From Bacteroidota bacterium (GTDB lineage: Bacteria; Bacteroidota; Bacteroidia; NS11-12g; UBA9320), in contig CANIKO010000011.1 of assembly GCA_947468275.1 (NCBI GenBank), positions 62,001-126,000 on the forward strand: 64,000 bases of DNA, written 5' to 3'. Shown in pieces: positions 44,545 through 53,337 of the stretch. Made by a program: the position numbers and the translations under genes. The notes under the pieces were generated by a model. The model was not told the origin of the DNA and searched no databases. It saw only the letters and a list, made by a program, of their open reading frames with translations. Position 1 is the stretch's first letter; each line of letters begins with the position of its first letter.

Positions 44545-45474
44545 ATGAAATCAATTTTAATATTTATAACCACGCTATGCATTGTGAATACTGCTCATGG
44601 ACAAGGTTGCAGTGATGCCGGACTCTCGTCCACAGGAAGCTTAAAACCTTCAACGAATAACGATTCTATCAAAAATAGCTTAGGTTTTACGTTTAATTAT
44701 AGCATTGGAGAGCATGGAACTACCATTATTACTCCTCAATTCGAGCCTCAAATTATTATATCCGACAAAAGTATGGTTCAAATAAAAATCCCATTTAATT
44801 TTATTAAAGGTCATTTGGGAAATGCTAACGGAATTGGCGATGTAATTTTAAGTTACAATTACAAGATAGACTCTATATGGAAATACCCCATTATTCTCAC
44901 TATTGGGACACGGATAGCCTCAGGAACCGCCTCATTAAAGTATAATAACTTTTCTTTACCAATGCCATATCAGACTAGTTTAGGCACTACCGATATTATA
45001 TTAGGAGCTAAAATGAAATTTAAAAAAGGATTCAGTATTTCGTTTGGATTTCAAAATCCACTCGTCAACAGAAACCAAAATGGCTTTGATTCCGCTTCTT
45101 ATAAAATCCTTATAACAAATAAGCAAATTAATACAAAAGACAATTATTCCATTTCCTCTTACCTTCAACGAAAAGGTGATATTATGTTTCGGTTAGATAA
45201 AATATTGACTTTTAAAAAAACACAGGCAACTTTAGGGTTATTACCCATTTATCATCTAGGAAATGACTTGGCAAGAATAAATAAAGCCACGACAATTGAA
45301 ATGAAAAATTCAAGGGGACTAACCTTAAATTTTGATGCCGGACTAAATTACAAAATAAAAAATAACATAATTTTTTCAGCCATAGCTGCAGCTCCAATAA
45401 TTTTTAGAATTAGCCGGCCTGATGGACTTATCCGCAAAATGTTTACAATACTTGGCATTCAATATTTTTTTTAA
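44545..45474 (+). CDS. Predicted outer-membrane beta-barrel protein
   Basis: 309 residues. Signal peptide ends TAHGQ, followed by GCSDAG. The mature chain alternates strands and glycine turns (GIGDVILSYNYKI, TIGTRIASGTASL, DIILGAKMKFKKGFSISFGFQ, LTLNFDAGLNYKIKNNIIF) and closes with ILGIQYFF, the expected aromatic end. It resembles MetA/phenol-pathway-like barrel transporters in layout, without certainty. It lies between ppk2 and the cytochrome cluster and might supply an outer-membrane component to the latter. Confidence 0.75.
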   Translation: MKSILIFITTLCIVNTAHGQGCSDAGLSSTGSLKPSTNNDSIKNSLGFTFNYSIGEHGTTIITPQFEPQIIISDKSMVQIKIPFNFIKGHLGNANGIGDVILSYNYKIDSIWKYPIILTIGTRIASGTASLKYNNFSLPMPYQTSLGTTDIILGAKMKFKKGFSISFGFQNPLVNRNQNGFDSASYKILITNKQINTKDNYSISSYLQRKGDIMFRLDKILTFKKTQATLGLLPIYHLGNDLARINKATTIEMKNSRGLTLNFDAGLNYKIKNNIIFSAIAAAPIIFRISRPDGLIRKMFTILGIQYFF

Positions 45475-45562
45475 TATCAGGCAATTGAATATTCTCATTC
45501 TAATAGGACATCACACTAATAAATTATAACATTTTGATAACAAAAATCAAAATCATGTTTCC

Positions 45563-45570
45563 TACATTTG
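45563..45570 (+). promoter_or_regulatory. -7 box (TACATTTG) before the cytochrome-like gene cluster
   Basis: Exact TAnnTTTG, four bases before ATG 45575. Likely promoter of a five-gene run ending at 48626; a leaderless start is implied. Confidence 0.45.
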
Positions 45571-45574
45571 CAGT

Positions 45575-46276
45575 ATGAAAAAAATAAGTTTTCTATTTCT
45601 TTGGGCCATTGTTGCTTTTTTTACAATACAATCTTGTCGACATTATCCTATTGATTTAATACCAACACCTAATGATACCTCAGGTCATGATACTACTGTT
45701 ATCATACCGAAGCGCCCTTGCAGTCCTGATACAGTTTACTATGCCAAAGATATTCAGCCTCTATTTAATGCCTATTGTGTAGGAACAGGATGTCATAACC
45801 CGCCAAGCCCTAGGGAAGGGTTAAATCTCACTTCTTATGCTACGACAAAATCAAGCAGTAAATTTTCAAAAATTTATGGGTCAATAATCGGAACAGGAGG
45901 AGGCGATCCAATGCCTCCTGCAGGTAGAATGCCTGCAGATAAAATAGCCCTTATTAAAAAATGGATAAATCAAGGATCAAAAAATTTATGGTGTGACGAT
46001 ATGGTAGGACCTTGCGATACAGTTGCTGTAACCTATTCAAAAACTATTGCTCCAATATTTACTACCAATTGTAATGGATGCCATGGCACTAGCGGTGGTG
46101 TGACCCTTACCAACTACACTGGCGTAAAAACTGTAATTACAGATGGCAGGCTTTGGAATGCCATCAATCATTTATCAGGGACTATTAAAGCCATGCCAAA
46201 TAGCACTACTAAATTAAGTGCCTGCAACTTACGTCAAATAAAAATTTGGATTGACGCTGGCTCTCCTCAAAATTAA
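45575..46276 (+). CDS. Lipoprotein with two c-type cytochrome-like domains
   Basis: 233 residues. Lipobox IQSC with Cys near 21. Domain 1 holds NAYCVGTGCHNP, a CX4CH in the position of a heme-c motif, followed by MPPAGRMPADKIALIKKWI, where Met is the expected sixth ligand. Domain 2 has TNCNGCHGTSGG (canonical CNGCH) and AMPNSTTKLSACNLRQIKIWI. This is the planctomycete-type cytochrome domain found in lipoproteins of Bacteroidota. It should sit in the periplasm or at the outer membrane and pass electrons. It heads a run of five same-strand genes. Confidence 0.85.
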   Translation: MKKISFLFLWAIVAFFTIQSCRHYPIDLIPTPNDTSGHDTTVIIPKRPCSPDTVYYAKDIQPLFNAYCVGTGCHNPPSPREGLNLTSYATTKSSSKFSKIYGSIIGTGGGDPMPPAGRMPADKIALIKKWINQGSKNLWCDDMVGPCDTVAVTYSKTIAPIFTTNCNGCHGTSGGVTLTNYTGVKTVITDGRLWNAINHLSGTIKAMPNSTTKLSACNLRQIKIWIDAGSPQN

Positions 46277-46311
46277 AAATATTTGGTATTAAATTTGTTA
46301 ACCATTATTCG

Positions 46312-46695
46312 ATGAAAATCACAAAAATTCTTATTATTTTATTTCTTGCCCTCATAGGATTCCAATCCTGCTATTATGATGTGGAAGAAAGGCTTTATCC
46401 AAACAGTGGTGGCTGCGATACAACTAATGCTGCACTTTCAGCTAAAGTTAAGCCTAAACTAACAGGATATTGCTATAATTGCCATTCAGCATCGAATGCT
46501 GCCTCGGCCGGAGCTGGCATAAACCTTGAAACATACACCAATTTAAAGGCTCAAGTTGATAATGGAAAATTATTAAATTCAATTAACCATGTTTCAGGAA
46601 CATCTCCTATGCCTAAAGGAGTCACGTCTAAAATTGATGCCTGTGATATTGCAATAATTGAAAAATGGGTGGCCAATGGAGCTAAGGATAATTAA
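46312..46695 (+). CDS. Small lipoprotein with one c-type cytochrome-like domain
   Basis: 127 residues. Signal with lipobox FQSC (Cys near 20). One heme-c site YCYNCHSASNA near 54-64 and MPKGVTSKIDACDIAIIEKWV near 98-118. It resembles domain 2 of the preceding protein (same NHxSG and K-W-I/V ending), so the pair probably arose by duplication. It is 35 bases downstream of that gene on the same transcript. The heme's redox partner is unknown. Confidence 0.82.
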   Translation: MKITKILIILFLALIGFQSCYYDVEERLYPNSGGCDTTNAALSAKVKPKLTGYCYNCHSASNAASAGAGINLETYTNLKAQVDNGKLLNSINHVSGTSPMPKGVTSKIDACDIAIIEKWVANGAKDN

Positions 46696-46706
46696 AAATT
46701 AATATA

Positions 46707-47123
46707 ATGGTAAAGAAAATTATTTTATTCATCATAATCATAGGGATTATTGGAGCGATAGTTATGTATTTGTGGAATAAACCACATAGAGATATTGCAG
46801 CTGCAAAAGAAGATTTTATTATTTCGGCAACTGATTTTTACAAAGAATATTCTGCAAATGAGACTTCAGCAAATGCCAAATATTTGGACAAAGTAATTGC
46901 AGTTGAAGGCGTAATATCGGCAATTGAGCTTGAAAATGCAGATGAACCTACCGTTGCACTAATTACAGCAACACCTGATATGACAGTAAGCTGTGGATTT
47001 AAAAAAGAGTTATTGAGTGAGGTGAAAAAGCTAAAGCCCAATGATAAGATAAAAATTAAGGGGAAGTGTGATGGTATGGGAATGTTTGGCGTTGTAATAA
47101 CCCAATGTAGCTTAATTAAATAA
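46707..47123 (+). CDS. Membrane-anchored OB-fold (tRNA_anti-like) protein
   Basis: 138 residues: an N-terminal transmembrane helix (about 4-22) and a soluble OB-fold domain (~55-138) with YLDKVIAVEGVISAIE, TVALITATPDMTVSCGF, and KIKGKCDGMGMFGVVITQCSLI. It matches the tRNA_anti-like family that pairs with cytochrome and YceI genes in Bacteroidota; the fold usually binds nucleic acid or ligands, but in this setting it faces the periplasm. It starts 11 bases after the upstream stop, so it belongs to the cytochrome operon. Confidence 0.82.
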   Translation: MVKKIILFIIIIGIIGAIVMYLWNKPHRDIAAAKEDFIISATDFYKEYSANETSANAKYLDKVIAVEGVISAIELENADEPTVALITATPDMTVSCGFKKELLSEVKKLKPNDKIKIKGKCDGMGMFGVVITQCSLIK

Positions 47124-47141
47124 TCATAAGAGTTTAATATC

Positions 47142-47705
47142 ATGAAAATAAAAATCATAATTTTAATTGGCCTATTCGCATTTGCCACAGCATTTACAAT
47201 AAAAATGGAAAGCGGAAAATACCTTACTAAAAATGGTAAGATGTCATTTTTTTCATCTACAGGTATAGAGGATATAGCTGCTGAAAACAATAAGGTTTCG
47301 AGCGTTCTCGATTCGAAATCTGGCAAAATGGTTATTGAAGTATTAATAAAATCATTTCGTTTCAAAAAAGCATTAATGGAAGAGCATTTTAATGAAAATT
47401 ATATGGAATCATCCAAGTATCCTAAATCAAAATTTGATGGAAAAATAGACAATTTAACAGCCATTAATTTTAGTAAAGATGGCACCTACAAAACCACAAT
47501 TAGTGGAAATCTAACAATAAAAGATAAAACGAATCCTATTAAAACTGATGCTATAATTACTATCAAAGGAGGAAAATTAAATGGCAAGACTAAATTCAAA
47601 ATATTATTGGCTGATTATAATATTGTTATTCCAAGTGTTGTAAAAGATAAAATAGACAAAGAAATGGAAATTACAGCTGATTTGGATTACGAATCAATGA
47701 AATAA
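47142..47705 (+). CDS. YceI family periplasmic protein
   Basis: 187 residues with a signal peptide (about 1-18). YceI is an eight-stranded lipocalin-like barrel binding polyprenyl or isoprenoid lipids. Signature pieces: FFSSTGIEDIAAENNKV, MVIEVLIKSFRFKKALMEEHFNENYMESSKYPKSKF, LTIKDKTNPIKTDAII. Its place with two cytochrome-like proteins and an OB-fold protein fits quinone- or isoprenoid-linked redox work; that is inference. Confidence 0.9.
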   Translation: MKIKIIILIGLFAFATAFTIKMESGKYLTKNGKMSFFSSTGIEDIAAENNKVSSVLDSKSGKMVIEVLIKSFRFKKALMEEHFNENYMESSKYPKSKFDGKIDNLTAINFSKDGTYKTTISGNLTIKDKTNPIKTDAIITIKGGKLNGKTKFKILLADYNIVIPSVVKDKIDKEMEITADLDYESMK

Positions 47706-47738
47706 TATTTTGACGAAATAAAAATTAATTTCCAAAAA

Positions 47739-48626
47739 GTGAAAATACACCATTTAATTATTGTCGCACTTACATTATTACCTAATATACTTAAAGCACA
47801 AACTGATACTACTGATTTATTTGGGTTATTAGGTAATTCAGATGAAACAAATTACACTACTGCTACCTTTAAAACAACCCGATTAATGAACGGGCACAGT
47901 ATTGAAAATCAAGCTGCCGGTGTTTTAGATTTTAGAATAAACCATCGTTTTGGAAATTTAAACGGTGGAGCTTATGAGTGGTTTGGCCTAGATCAATCCA
48001 ATGTTAAAATAGGCTTTGATTATGGGATATTACCCTGGCTGATGGTTGGAGTGGGTCATACAAACGTGGACAAGACCTATGACGGTTTTGTAAAAGCCAA
48101 AGTTTTAAGGCAAAGTACTGGAAAGAGGACAATGCCCATTAGCATGACCTACGTTGCTTCATCAGCAGTTACAACTCTTAAATGGAGTAATCCTAGCAGA
48201 AATAATTATATTAGTTCTAGATATGCCTATACGCATCAAATATTAATAGCACGTAAATTTAGCAATGCTACCTCTATTCAAATTATGCCTACACTAGTGC
48301 ATCGTAATATAATAGACTTATTAAAATACAAAAATGATGTGTTTGTAATGGGAATAGGAGGACGCCAAAAACTAACTCAACGAATGTCTGTTAATGCTGA
48401 GTATTATTATGTTTTACCCAACCAAATAAATACAATGTATGATAATAGTTTTTCATTGGGTTTTGATATTGAAACGGGAGGACACGTTTTTCAACTCACT
48501 TGCACAAACTCAAGAGGCATGACCGACCCTCAGTTTCTAACTCAAACTATTGGAAAATGGAGAAAAGGTGATATCCGCTTAGGTTTTAATATTTCGAGGG
48601 TATTTACAGTAAAAGAAAGAAAATAG
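47739..48626 (+). CDS. DUF5777 family outer-membrane beta-barrel protein
   Basis: 295 residues, start GTG 47739, signal ending LKAQ. Family cues: TATFKTTRLMNGHSIEN, AAGVLDFRINHRFG, WFGLDQSNVKIGFDYGI, and the closing LTQTIGKWRKGDIRLGFNISRVF. It is the last of five same-strand genes: cytochrome-like x2, OB-fold, YceI, DUF5777. DUF5777 barrels recur in this company in Bacteroidota. Likely outer-membrane partner of the periplasmic redox proteins. Confidence 0.85.
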   Translation: MKIHHLIIVALTLLPNILKAQTDTTDLFGLLGNSDETNYTTATFKTTRLMNGHSIENQAAGVLDFRINHRFGNLNGGAYEWFGLDQSNVKIGFDYGILPWLMVGVGHTNVDKTYDGFVKAKVLRQSTGKRTMPISMTYVASSAVTTLKWSNPSRNNYISSRYAYTHQILIARKFSNATSIQIMPTLVHRNIIDLLKYKNDVFVMGIGGRQKLTQRMSVNAEYYYVLPNQINTMYDNSFSLGFDIETGGHVFQLTCTNSRGMTDPQFLTQTIGKWRKGDIRLGFNISRVFTVKERK

Positions 48627-48706
48627 ACTGTTTTATTTGTAAATTTTTGGGACCATTTCTCAATTTATAAATAATTTTTCTAGCATGGTTTTTATTTAAC
48701 AAAGTT

Positions 48707-48714
48707 TATATTTG
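48707..48714 (+). promoter_or_regulatory. -7 box (TATATTTG) before the orphan tube protein
   Basis: Exact TAnnTTTG. Transcription would start near 48720, just after ATG 48717 and before ATG 48735. That allows initiation at 48735 (hydrophobic extension) or at 48819 (canonical tube start). Confidence 0.4.
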
Positions 48715-48818
48715 TTATGATATTTCATCTTTTTATGATATTTGCAGCCTGCATATTCCTAATCCTATTTGGGATATTTGTAATTCTTATTTTTCTCATC
48801 TATAAACACTATAAATTT

Positions 48819-49247
48819 ATGTCAAATTATCCATTAGCTGCTTTCCATTTTCAGGTAGAATGGGGCGGAAATCGTATCGGTTTTACCGAAGTTTCAGGTC
48901 TTGATATTTTTTTTGAACCTATCCAATATAGGGATGGAGGGTCTCCGGAATACAGTTCGCAAAAAATGCCGGGTATGGTAAAATTCAATAATATCATCCT
49001 AAAAAGAGGAATAATCCAAGGAGATAATGATTTTTTCAATTGGATTAATTCAATAAAACTAAACACTGTTGAACGAAGAGATATTACTATCAAATTACTA
49101 AATGAAAATCACGAACCCGTTGTATCATGGAATATCAGAAATGCATTCCCCGTTCGTTATTCAGGACCGTTGTTAAACGCCAATTTAAATAGAGCAGCCA
49201 TGGAGGAACTTGAAATTGCTCATGAAGGTTTAAAAATAGTGGAGTAG
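48819..49247 (+). CDS. Orphan contractile-injection tail tube protein (T4 gp19-like), with a possible membrane-anchor extension upstream
   Basis: 142 residues from ATG 48819, beginning SNYPLAAFHFQVEWGG, the usual start of T4 gp19-like tubes of extracellular contractile injection systems. IGFTEVSGLD, a further strand KFNNIILKRGI and the closing ELEIAHEGLKIV complete the domain. Tube monomers stack into the inner needle. No sheath, baseplate, spike or intact ATPase is in the window, but a degraded AAA+ fragment lies just downstream. The frame is open upstream: ATG 48717 or 48735 would add a helix rich in Ile, Leu and Phe ending in basic YKHYK. A -7 box ends 20 bases before 48735. Which start is used is unresolved. 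Confidence 0.75.
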   Translation: MSNYPLAAFHFQVEWGGNRIGFTEVSGLDIFFEPIQYRDGGSPEYSSQKMPGMVKFNNIILKRGIIQGDNDFFNWINSIKLNTVERRDITIKLLNENHEPVVSWNIRNAFPVRYSGPLLNANLNRAAMEELEIAHEGLKIVE

Positions 49248-49358
49248 TAATTTGTAGTTTCTTATAGCAACTTGTTCTTTCAGAAACCGAATTATTCTAT
49301 ATAATTTTATTTAGAAAATTTTCGATGTCTGCTACTCATTAATAGGTTTCAGAAATAA

Positions 49359-49499
49359 TTAATCCTCTAAATTTTTCGATTCTTTTAAAAGGAGTATCAC
49401 ATCCTGAGTAAGATATTTATAAAGGGTACCCTCAATTTCTATTAGTATGCCGGATAATGCATCGGCTTCATCAAAAAGCAAAATCCAACTTTTGAACGT
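49359..49499 (-). pseudogene. Relic of an AAA+ ATPase (Walker B region)
   Basis: A 46-codon stretch without start codon, bounded upstream by TGA and ending in TAA. It reads WILLFDEADALSG followed by a degenerate YKYLTQDVILLLKES. Compare the AAA+ Walker B of injection-system ATPases, commonly ILFFDEADALFGKR then YANQEVxYLLQRxE. The Lys/Arg after the Walker B are lost. It lies 112 bases from the orphan tube gene and opposite to it; such ATPases normally accompany tube genes. The rest of the 49248-49538 gap has nothing I can name. Confidence 0.5.
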
Positions 49500-49538
49500 T
49501 CAATTTTATAAATTTCGCGTTAACGGTAGCAATAAATT

Positions 49539-51605
49539 TTACAATATTAATACCTGCTCCTTTACAAAAAATTGCAAGAATTGACCGTTCAGCAGAATTG
49601 AATATATACCACTGTCAAATACTTCAATATCAATTTCTAATTCCCTTCTAGTCCTGTTTTTAACCACGCACTTCATGGCTTGACCAATACTATTATAAAT
49701 TCCTACAGTTGGCTCAGTATTTTCAAATGGAACCCGAATAAAACCTTGGGCAGGATTAGGATACACGCCTTTTAAAATAGTGCGGTCTATTTTTTCAATA
49801 TTAATCATTGCAACAGTATTGAATTCCCAATTTGAAGAATCTAAAGCCACCATTTCATTGTCTGACGAATCCTTAAAACTTCCCTTATCAATAAGTATTG
49901 AAATTCTTGAATTATAATAAAAATTATTGGTCAAAAGGATAGAGGCTACCTTTCCAATAACTATTATTTTCGGGTCATTTATTGAAAGAATTTCTTTAAT
50001 TTGATTATTATCAAAAATGGTTATGTTTCCAGCAGTTCCTTTAAGTATTTTTTCATTAAAGGTTATAGCCATCGGGGTATTTATTGCAATATTTATTGAT
50101 TTGTTTGGAGGAAAAAAGACAGAAGTCTTAGGAGGAGTTACGTCAGGGGGTACCAACGAACAATAATAAGTATATGAGTTTTTTTCGATTGGCCCTAATG
50201 AAGTAAGCGTTTTGCCCTTAAAACCACTATATAATTCGCTATAGTAAGTATTTCTAAATACATTATTTCCTCCAGCCTCACCGTCTGTTTTAATTTGATC
50301 ATCACTTGCCACAGGGTTTACATATTCCCAAACAATTGAATTTTTATCATCGATTTCAAAAAATTTTCCAGCTACTCCGTCACAAATCAATGTATTGCCA
50401 TTAAATAATCTATTGGCACCCGAAAATACTACTGAATAAAATTTATCAGGAACCGGATTTTTATAAATCCATTTCTGCATTGGCGGCCCATAGGGCAAAT
50501 TTTGATTATAAACCCCCGAACTTGTAATTGGGGGTGTAATAATTTCGATGGAAGAATAGGCAGGAATCCGTCCAAGACCGTTATTAAATACCATTATATC
50601 ACCGCCATCTTTATATCCTTTTGGAATCCATGCGGCATTATGTTGTAAATAAAATTTCTGCTCAATGGAAGTTCCTCTATTGTATGCCATTGGATTGCCC
50701 CATCTGTAAAGAAAATCACCACCATAACCATAATTTCCACCTGAATGCGTGGCCGCCTCTTTGGTAGTAGTGCTATGATCTATAATCCAAATTTCACTTG
50801 TATTATGGCTACTCAGAACTATTTGATTTAAATCCTTATTAAAATCAATTGAATTTAAATGAATCCAATCAGAAGATTGGTTTGGTGCAAAATTTATATT
50901 CATTAATTCAGGATGTTTACTAACCACACTATAATCCGGTTTAGAAAAATTTTCATCCTGAATTAAATGATCCCAGAGACTCCATTGCCAAACAATCTCT
51001 GCTTTGTCTTTACCAATAGGCTTTAATTCTATAATTCTTTCACTCCATAATTTGACACCCTCTATTGTTCCTTTATAACGCCCTTTAGCGAATGCCTCAG
51101 TTAACGAAACACTTTGCCAAGCAATAACAAGAATATTGCCATTATCCATTGGATAGATATCGTGATGTTGACCCAAAGAATCATTTGAAATGATATATGA
51201 CCACAATACCTTACTGTCCCAATCTATTTTTTCAATAATTCCCCCTTTGCCACCCGCATTAAAAAACGTATCCTGTACAGTTCCAGTTCTTAATAAATTA
51301 CCATCAGGCAATAAATAAACTGAAAAACCAGGATTATAATTACTTACCCAGCTATGAACTTTTTTGCCACACTTATCAATAAGATAGGTCATTTTGCAAT
51401 ACATTGGCGCAAAAAGCACATAACCATTTTCAGTGCTTCCAACCAAATGTTTGGTCATTCCCAGAGTTTTTTGCTGACCATAACTGTGCGAACAAAATAA
51501 AAATGAAATTAATAACAGGATGAGTAAACCTTGCTTAATAATTTTGAAGTCTAAAGAATTAAAGGATATTGAAACTTCCTGAATTTGTATTTGATATTTT
51601 TTCAT
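49539..51605 (-). CDS. Arylsulfotransferase-like T9SS cargo protein with Ig-like domain (paralogue 4)
   Basis: 688 residues. Signal peptide ends SHSYGQ, then QKTLGMTKHL. Residues ~50-480 form an arylsulfotransferase-type beta propeller: LIDKCGKKVHSW, LGQHHDIYPMDNGNIL, DWIHLNSID, LSSHNTSEIWIIDHS, YRWGNPMAY, LQHNAAW. Several His (in HHDI, WIHLN, SSHN, IDHS, QHN) fit the sulfohistidine chemistry of ASST, not proven here. Residues ~490-590 are an SbsA-like Ig domain (PPNKSINIAINTPMAITFNE), and the last ~75 a T9SS type A domain (GVYPNPAQGF). It is the last of four same-strand paralogues, 28 bases after the third. Confidence 0.8.
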   Translation of the reverse strand: MKKYQIQIQEVSISFNSLDFKIIKQGLLILLLISFLFCSHSYGQQKTLGMTKHLVGSTENGYVLFAPMYCKMTYLIDKCGKKVHSWVSNYNPGFSVYLLPDGNLLRTGTVQDTFFNAGGKGGIIEKIDWDSKVLWSYIISNDSLGQHHDIYPMDNGNILVIAWQSVSLTEAFAKGRYKGTIEGVKLWSERIIELKPIGKDKAEIVWQWSLWDHLIQDENFSKPDYSVVSKHPELMNINFAPNQSSDWIHLNSIDFNKDLNQIVLSSHNTSEIWIIDHSTTTKEAATHSGGNYGYGGDFLYRWGNPMAYNRGTSIEQKFYLQHNAAWIPKGYKDGGDIMVFNNGLGRIPAYSSIEIITPPITSSGVYNQNLPYGPPMQKWIYKNPVPDKFYSVVFSGANRLFNGNTLICDGVAGKFFEIDDKNSIVWEYVNPVASDDQIKTDGEAGGNNVFRNTYYSELYSGFKGKTLTSLGPIEKNSYTYYCSLVPPDVTPPKTSVFFPPNKSINIAINTPMAITFNEKILKGTAGNITIFDNNQIKEILSINDPKIIVIGKVASILLTNNFYYNSRISILIDKGSFKDSSDNEMVALDSSNWEFNTVAMINIEKIDRTILKGVYPNPAQGFIRVPFENTEPTVGIYNSIGQAMKCVVKNRTRRELEIDIEVFDSGIYSILLNGQFLQFFVKEQVLIL

Positions 51606-51633
51606 GATTGGCTTTTTTTCATTGGATGATTTA

Positions 51634-53337
51634 CTATTCCTTGACTACAAATTGTAAAAATTGTCCATTTAGCAAAATCGAATAAATGCCATTGGCTAAT
51701 TCTTCCATATCAATTTCTAATTCATTATAAGTTCTATTTTTCACTAGGTAATGGATAGATTTCCCAATAAAGTTATAAATTTCTATTTTAGACTTAGTAT
51801 TTTCGAGGGTAATCGTGATTGTTTTTTTAGTTGGGTTAGGATATACCCTATTTAATTGTCTTGTATTTTCTTTATCAATACTAAGGCCAGTGTTCGTTAT
51901 ACACGAATAAGAATAAGAATTTTTCTCAATAGGGTCAGTTGGGGTTAAAGTTCTATTTTTAAATCCACTAAATGTATCACTATAATATGTACACCTGAAT
52001 ACATTGCTACCTCCACTTTCTCCATCTGATAATATACTACCATCATTCGCAACAGGATTGAAATATTCCCAAACGATGGATTTTTTTTCATTTACTTCAA
52101 AAAACTTACCTAAAACTCCAACGCATATCAGAGTATTTCCGTTGGGTAATCGATTGGCACCTGAAATAACGGGTGAATAAAATTTGGTAGGAACAGAATC
52201 CTGATAAATCCATTTTTGTGAAGAAGGACCATACGGTAAATTTTGATTATAAACTCCTGCACCTAATGTCGGCGGCGTTATTATATCAACCGAAGAATAT
52301 AGAGGAGTTCGGCCAAGTCCATTATTATAAACCATTATATCTCCACCGTCTTTAAATCCTTTTGGTATCCAATAAGCATTATGTTGATGAAAAAGTTTTT
52401 GATCAGTTGCAGTTCCTTTGTTATAGGCAGCTGGATTTCCCCAACGGTATAAAAAATCTCCACCTTTGCCATATTTCCCTCCTTTATGCGAAGCCGCTTC
52501 AGCAATAGTAGTGCTATGGTCAATAATCCAAATTTCACTTGTATTATGACTACTCAGCACTATTTGATCTAAACCTTCATTATAAAAAACAGAATTCATG
52601 TGAATCCAGTCAGGTACTTTATTTGGTGCATAATTTAAATTCAATAACTCGGGATGCTTCATAACGGAATCATAATTCGGTTTGGTTTTATCAGCCGCCT
52701 GAACAATATGATCCCATAAACTCCACTGCCAAACAACTTGGGCATCGTTTGTTCCTATTGGCTTAATTTCAATAATCCTTTCACTCCAAAGCTTTGGCCC
52801 ACCAATAGTACCAGTAATCCGTCCGTTTGCAAGGGCTACAGTTCTTGGTATTCCATGCCAACATACAGCTAGAATATTTCCATTTTTAAGAGGATAAATA
52901 TCATGGTGCTGTGTTATGGAATCACTTGAAATTTTGTAAGACCAAAGCACATTGCCCTCCCAATCCAATTTTTCAATTATCCCCCCTTTGCCTGCTGAAT
53001 TATAAAAGGTGTCGCCAACATTCCCGGTGCGCAATAAATTTCCATCGGGCAATATATAAACGGAATGACCAGGCTTGTAATTACTTTCCCAACTATGAAC
53101 TTTTCTACCACATTTATCAATAAGATAGGTTGTATTACTTGACAATGGGGCAAAAAGAACATAACCATTTTCTATACTCCCTTCAAGGTGCTTGGTCATA
53201 CCAAGTGTTTTTTGTTGACCAAAACTGAGAGGACAATATAAAAATGAAATGGCAATCAGAATAAAAGCGCATGACTTAAAAAAAATAATTCGTAAAATTT
53301 TATTGTTAAAATGATTCATTTTTAGCTGTTTTTTCAT
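51634..53337 (-). CDS. Arylsulfotransferase-like T9SS cargo protein without Ig-like domain (paralogue 3)
   Basis: 567 residues from ATG 53337; the frame is open to 53364 but the internal start gives a compact basic signal. Signal ends CPLSFGQ. The same ordered motifs as paralogue 4: LIDKCGRKVHSW, QHHDIYPLKNGNIL, WSLWDHIVQ, DWIHMNSV, LSSHNTSEIWIIDHS, YRWGNPAAYN. The propeller joins directly to the T9SS type A domain (VYPNPTKKTI) with no Ig domain. Sulfotransfer between aryl compounds is the family reaction; substrate unknown. Confidence 0.8.
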   Translation of the reverse strand: MKKQLKMNHFNNKILRIIFFKSCAFILIAISFLYCPLSFGQQKTLGMTKHLEGSIENGYVLFAPLSSNTTYLIDKCGRKVHSWESNYKPGHSVYILPDGNLLRTGNVGDTFYNSAGKGGIIEKLDWEGNVLWSYKISSDSITQHHDIYPLKNGNILAVCWHGIPRTVALANGRITGTIGGPKLWSERIIEIKPIGTNDAQVVWQWSLWDHIVQAADKTKPNYDSVMKHPELLNLNYAPNKVPDWIHMNSVFYNEGLDQIVLSSHNTSEIWIIDHSTTIAEAASHKGGKYGKGGDFLYRWGNPAAYNKGTATDQKLFHQHNAYWIPKGFKDGGDIMVYNNGLGRTPLYSSVDIITPPTLGAGVYNQNLPYGPSSQKWIYQDSVPTKFYSPVISGANRLPNGNTLICVGVLGKFFEVNEKKSIVWEYFNPVANDGSILSDGESGGSNVFRCTYYSDTFSGFKNRTLTPTDPIEKNSYSYSCITNTGLSIDKENTRQLNRVYPNPTKKTITITLENTKSKIEIYNFIGKSIHYLVKNRTYNELEIDMEELANGIYSILLNGQFLQFVVKE

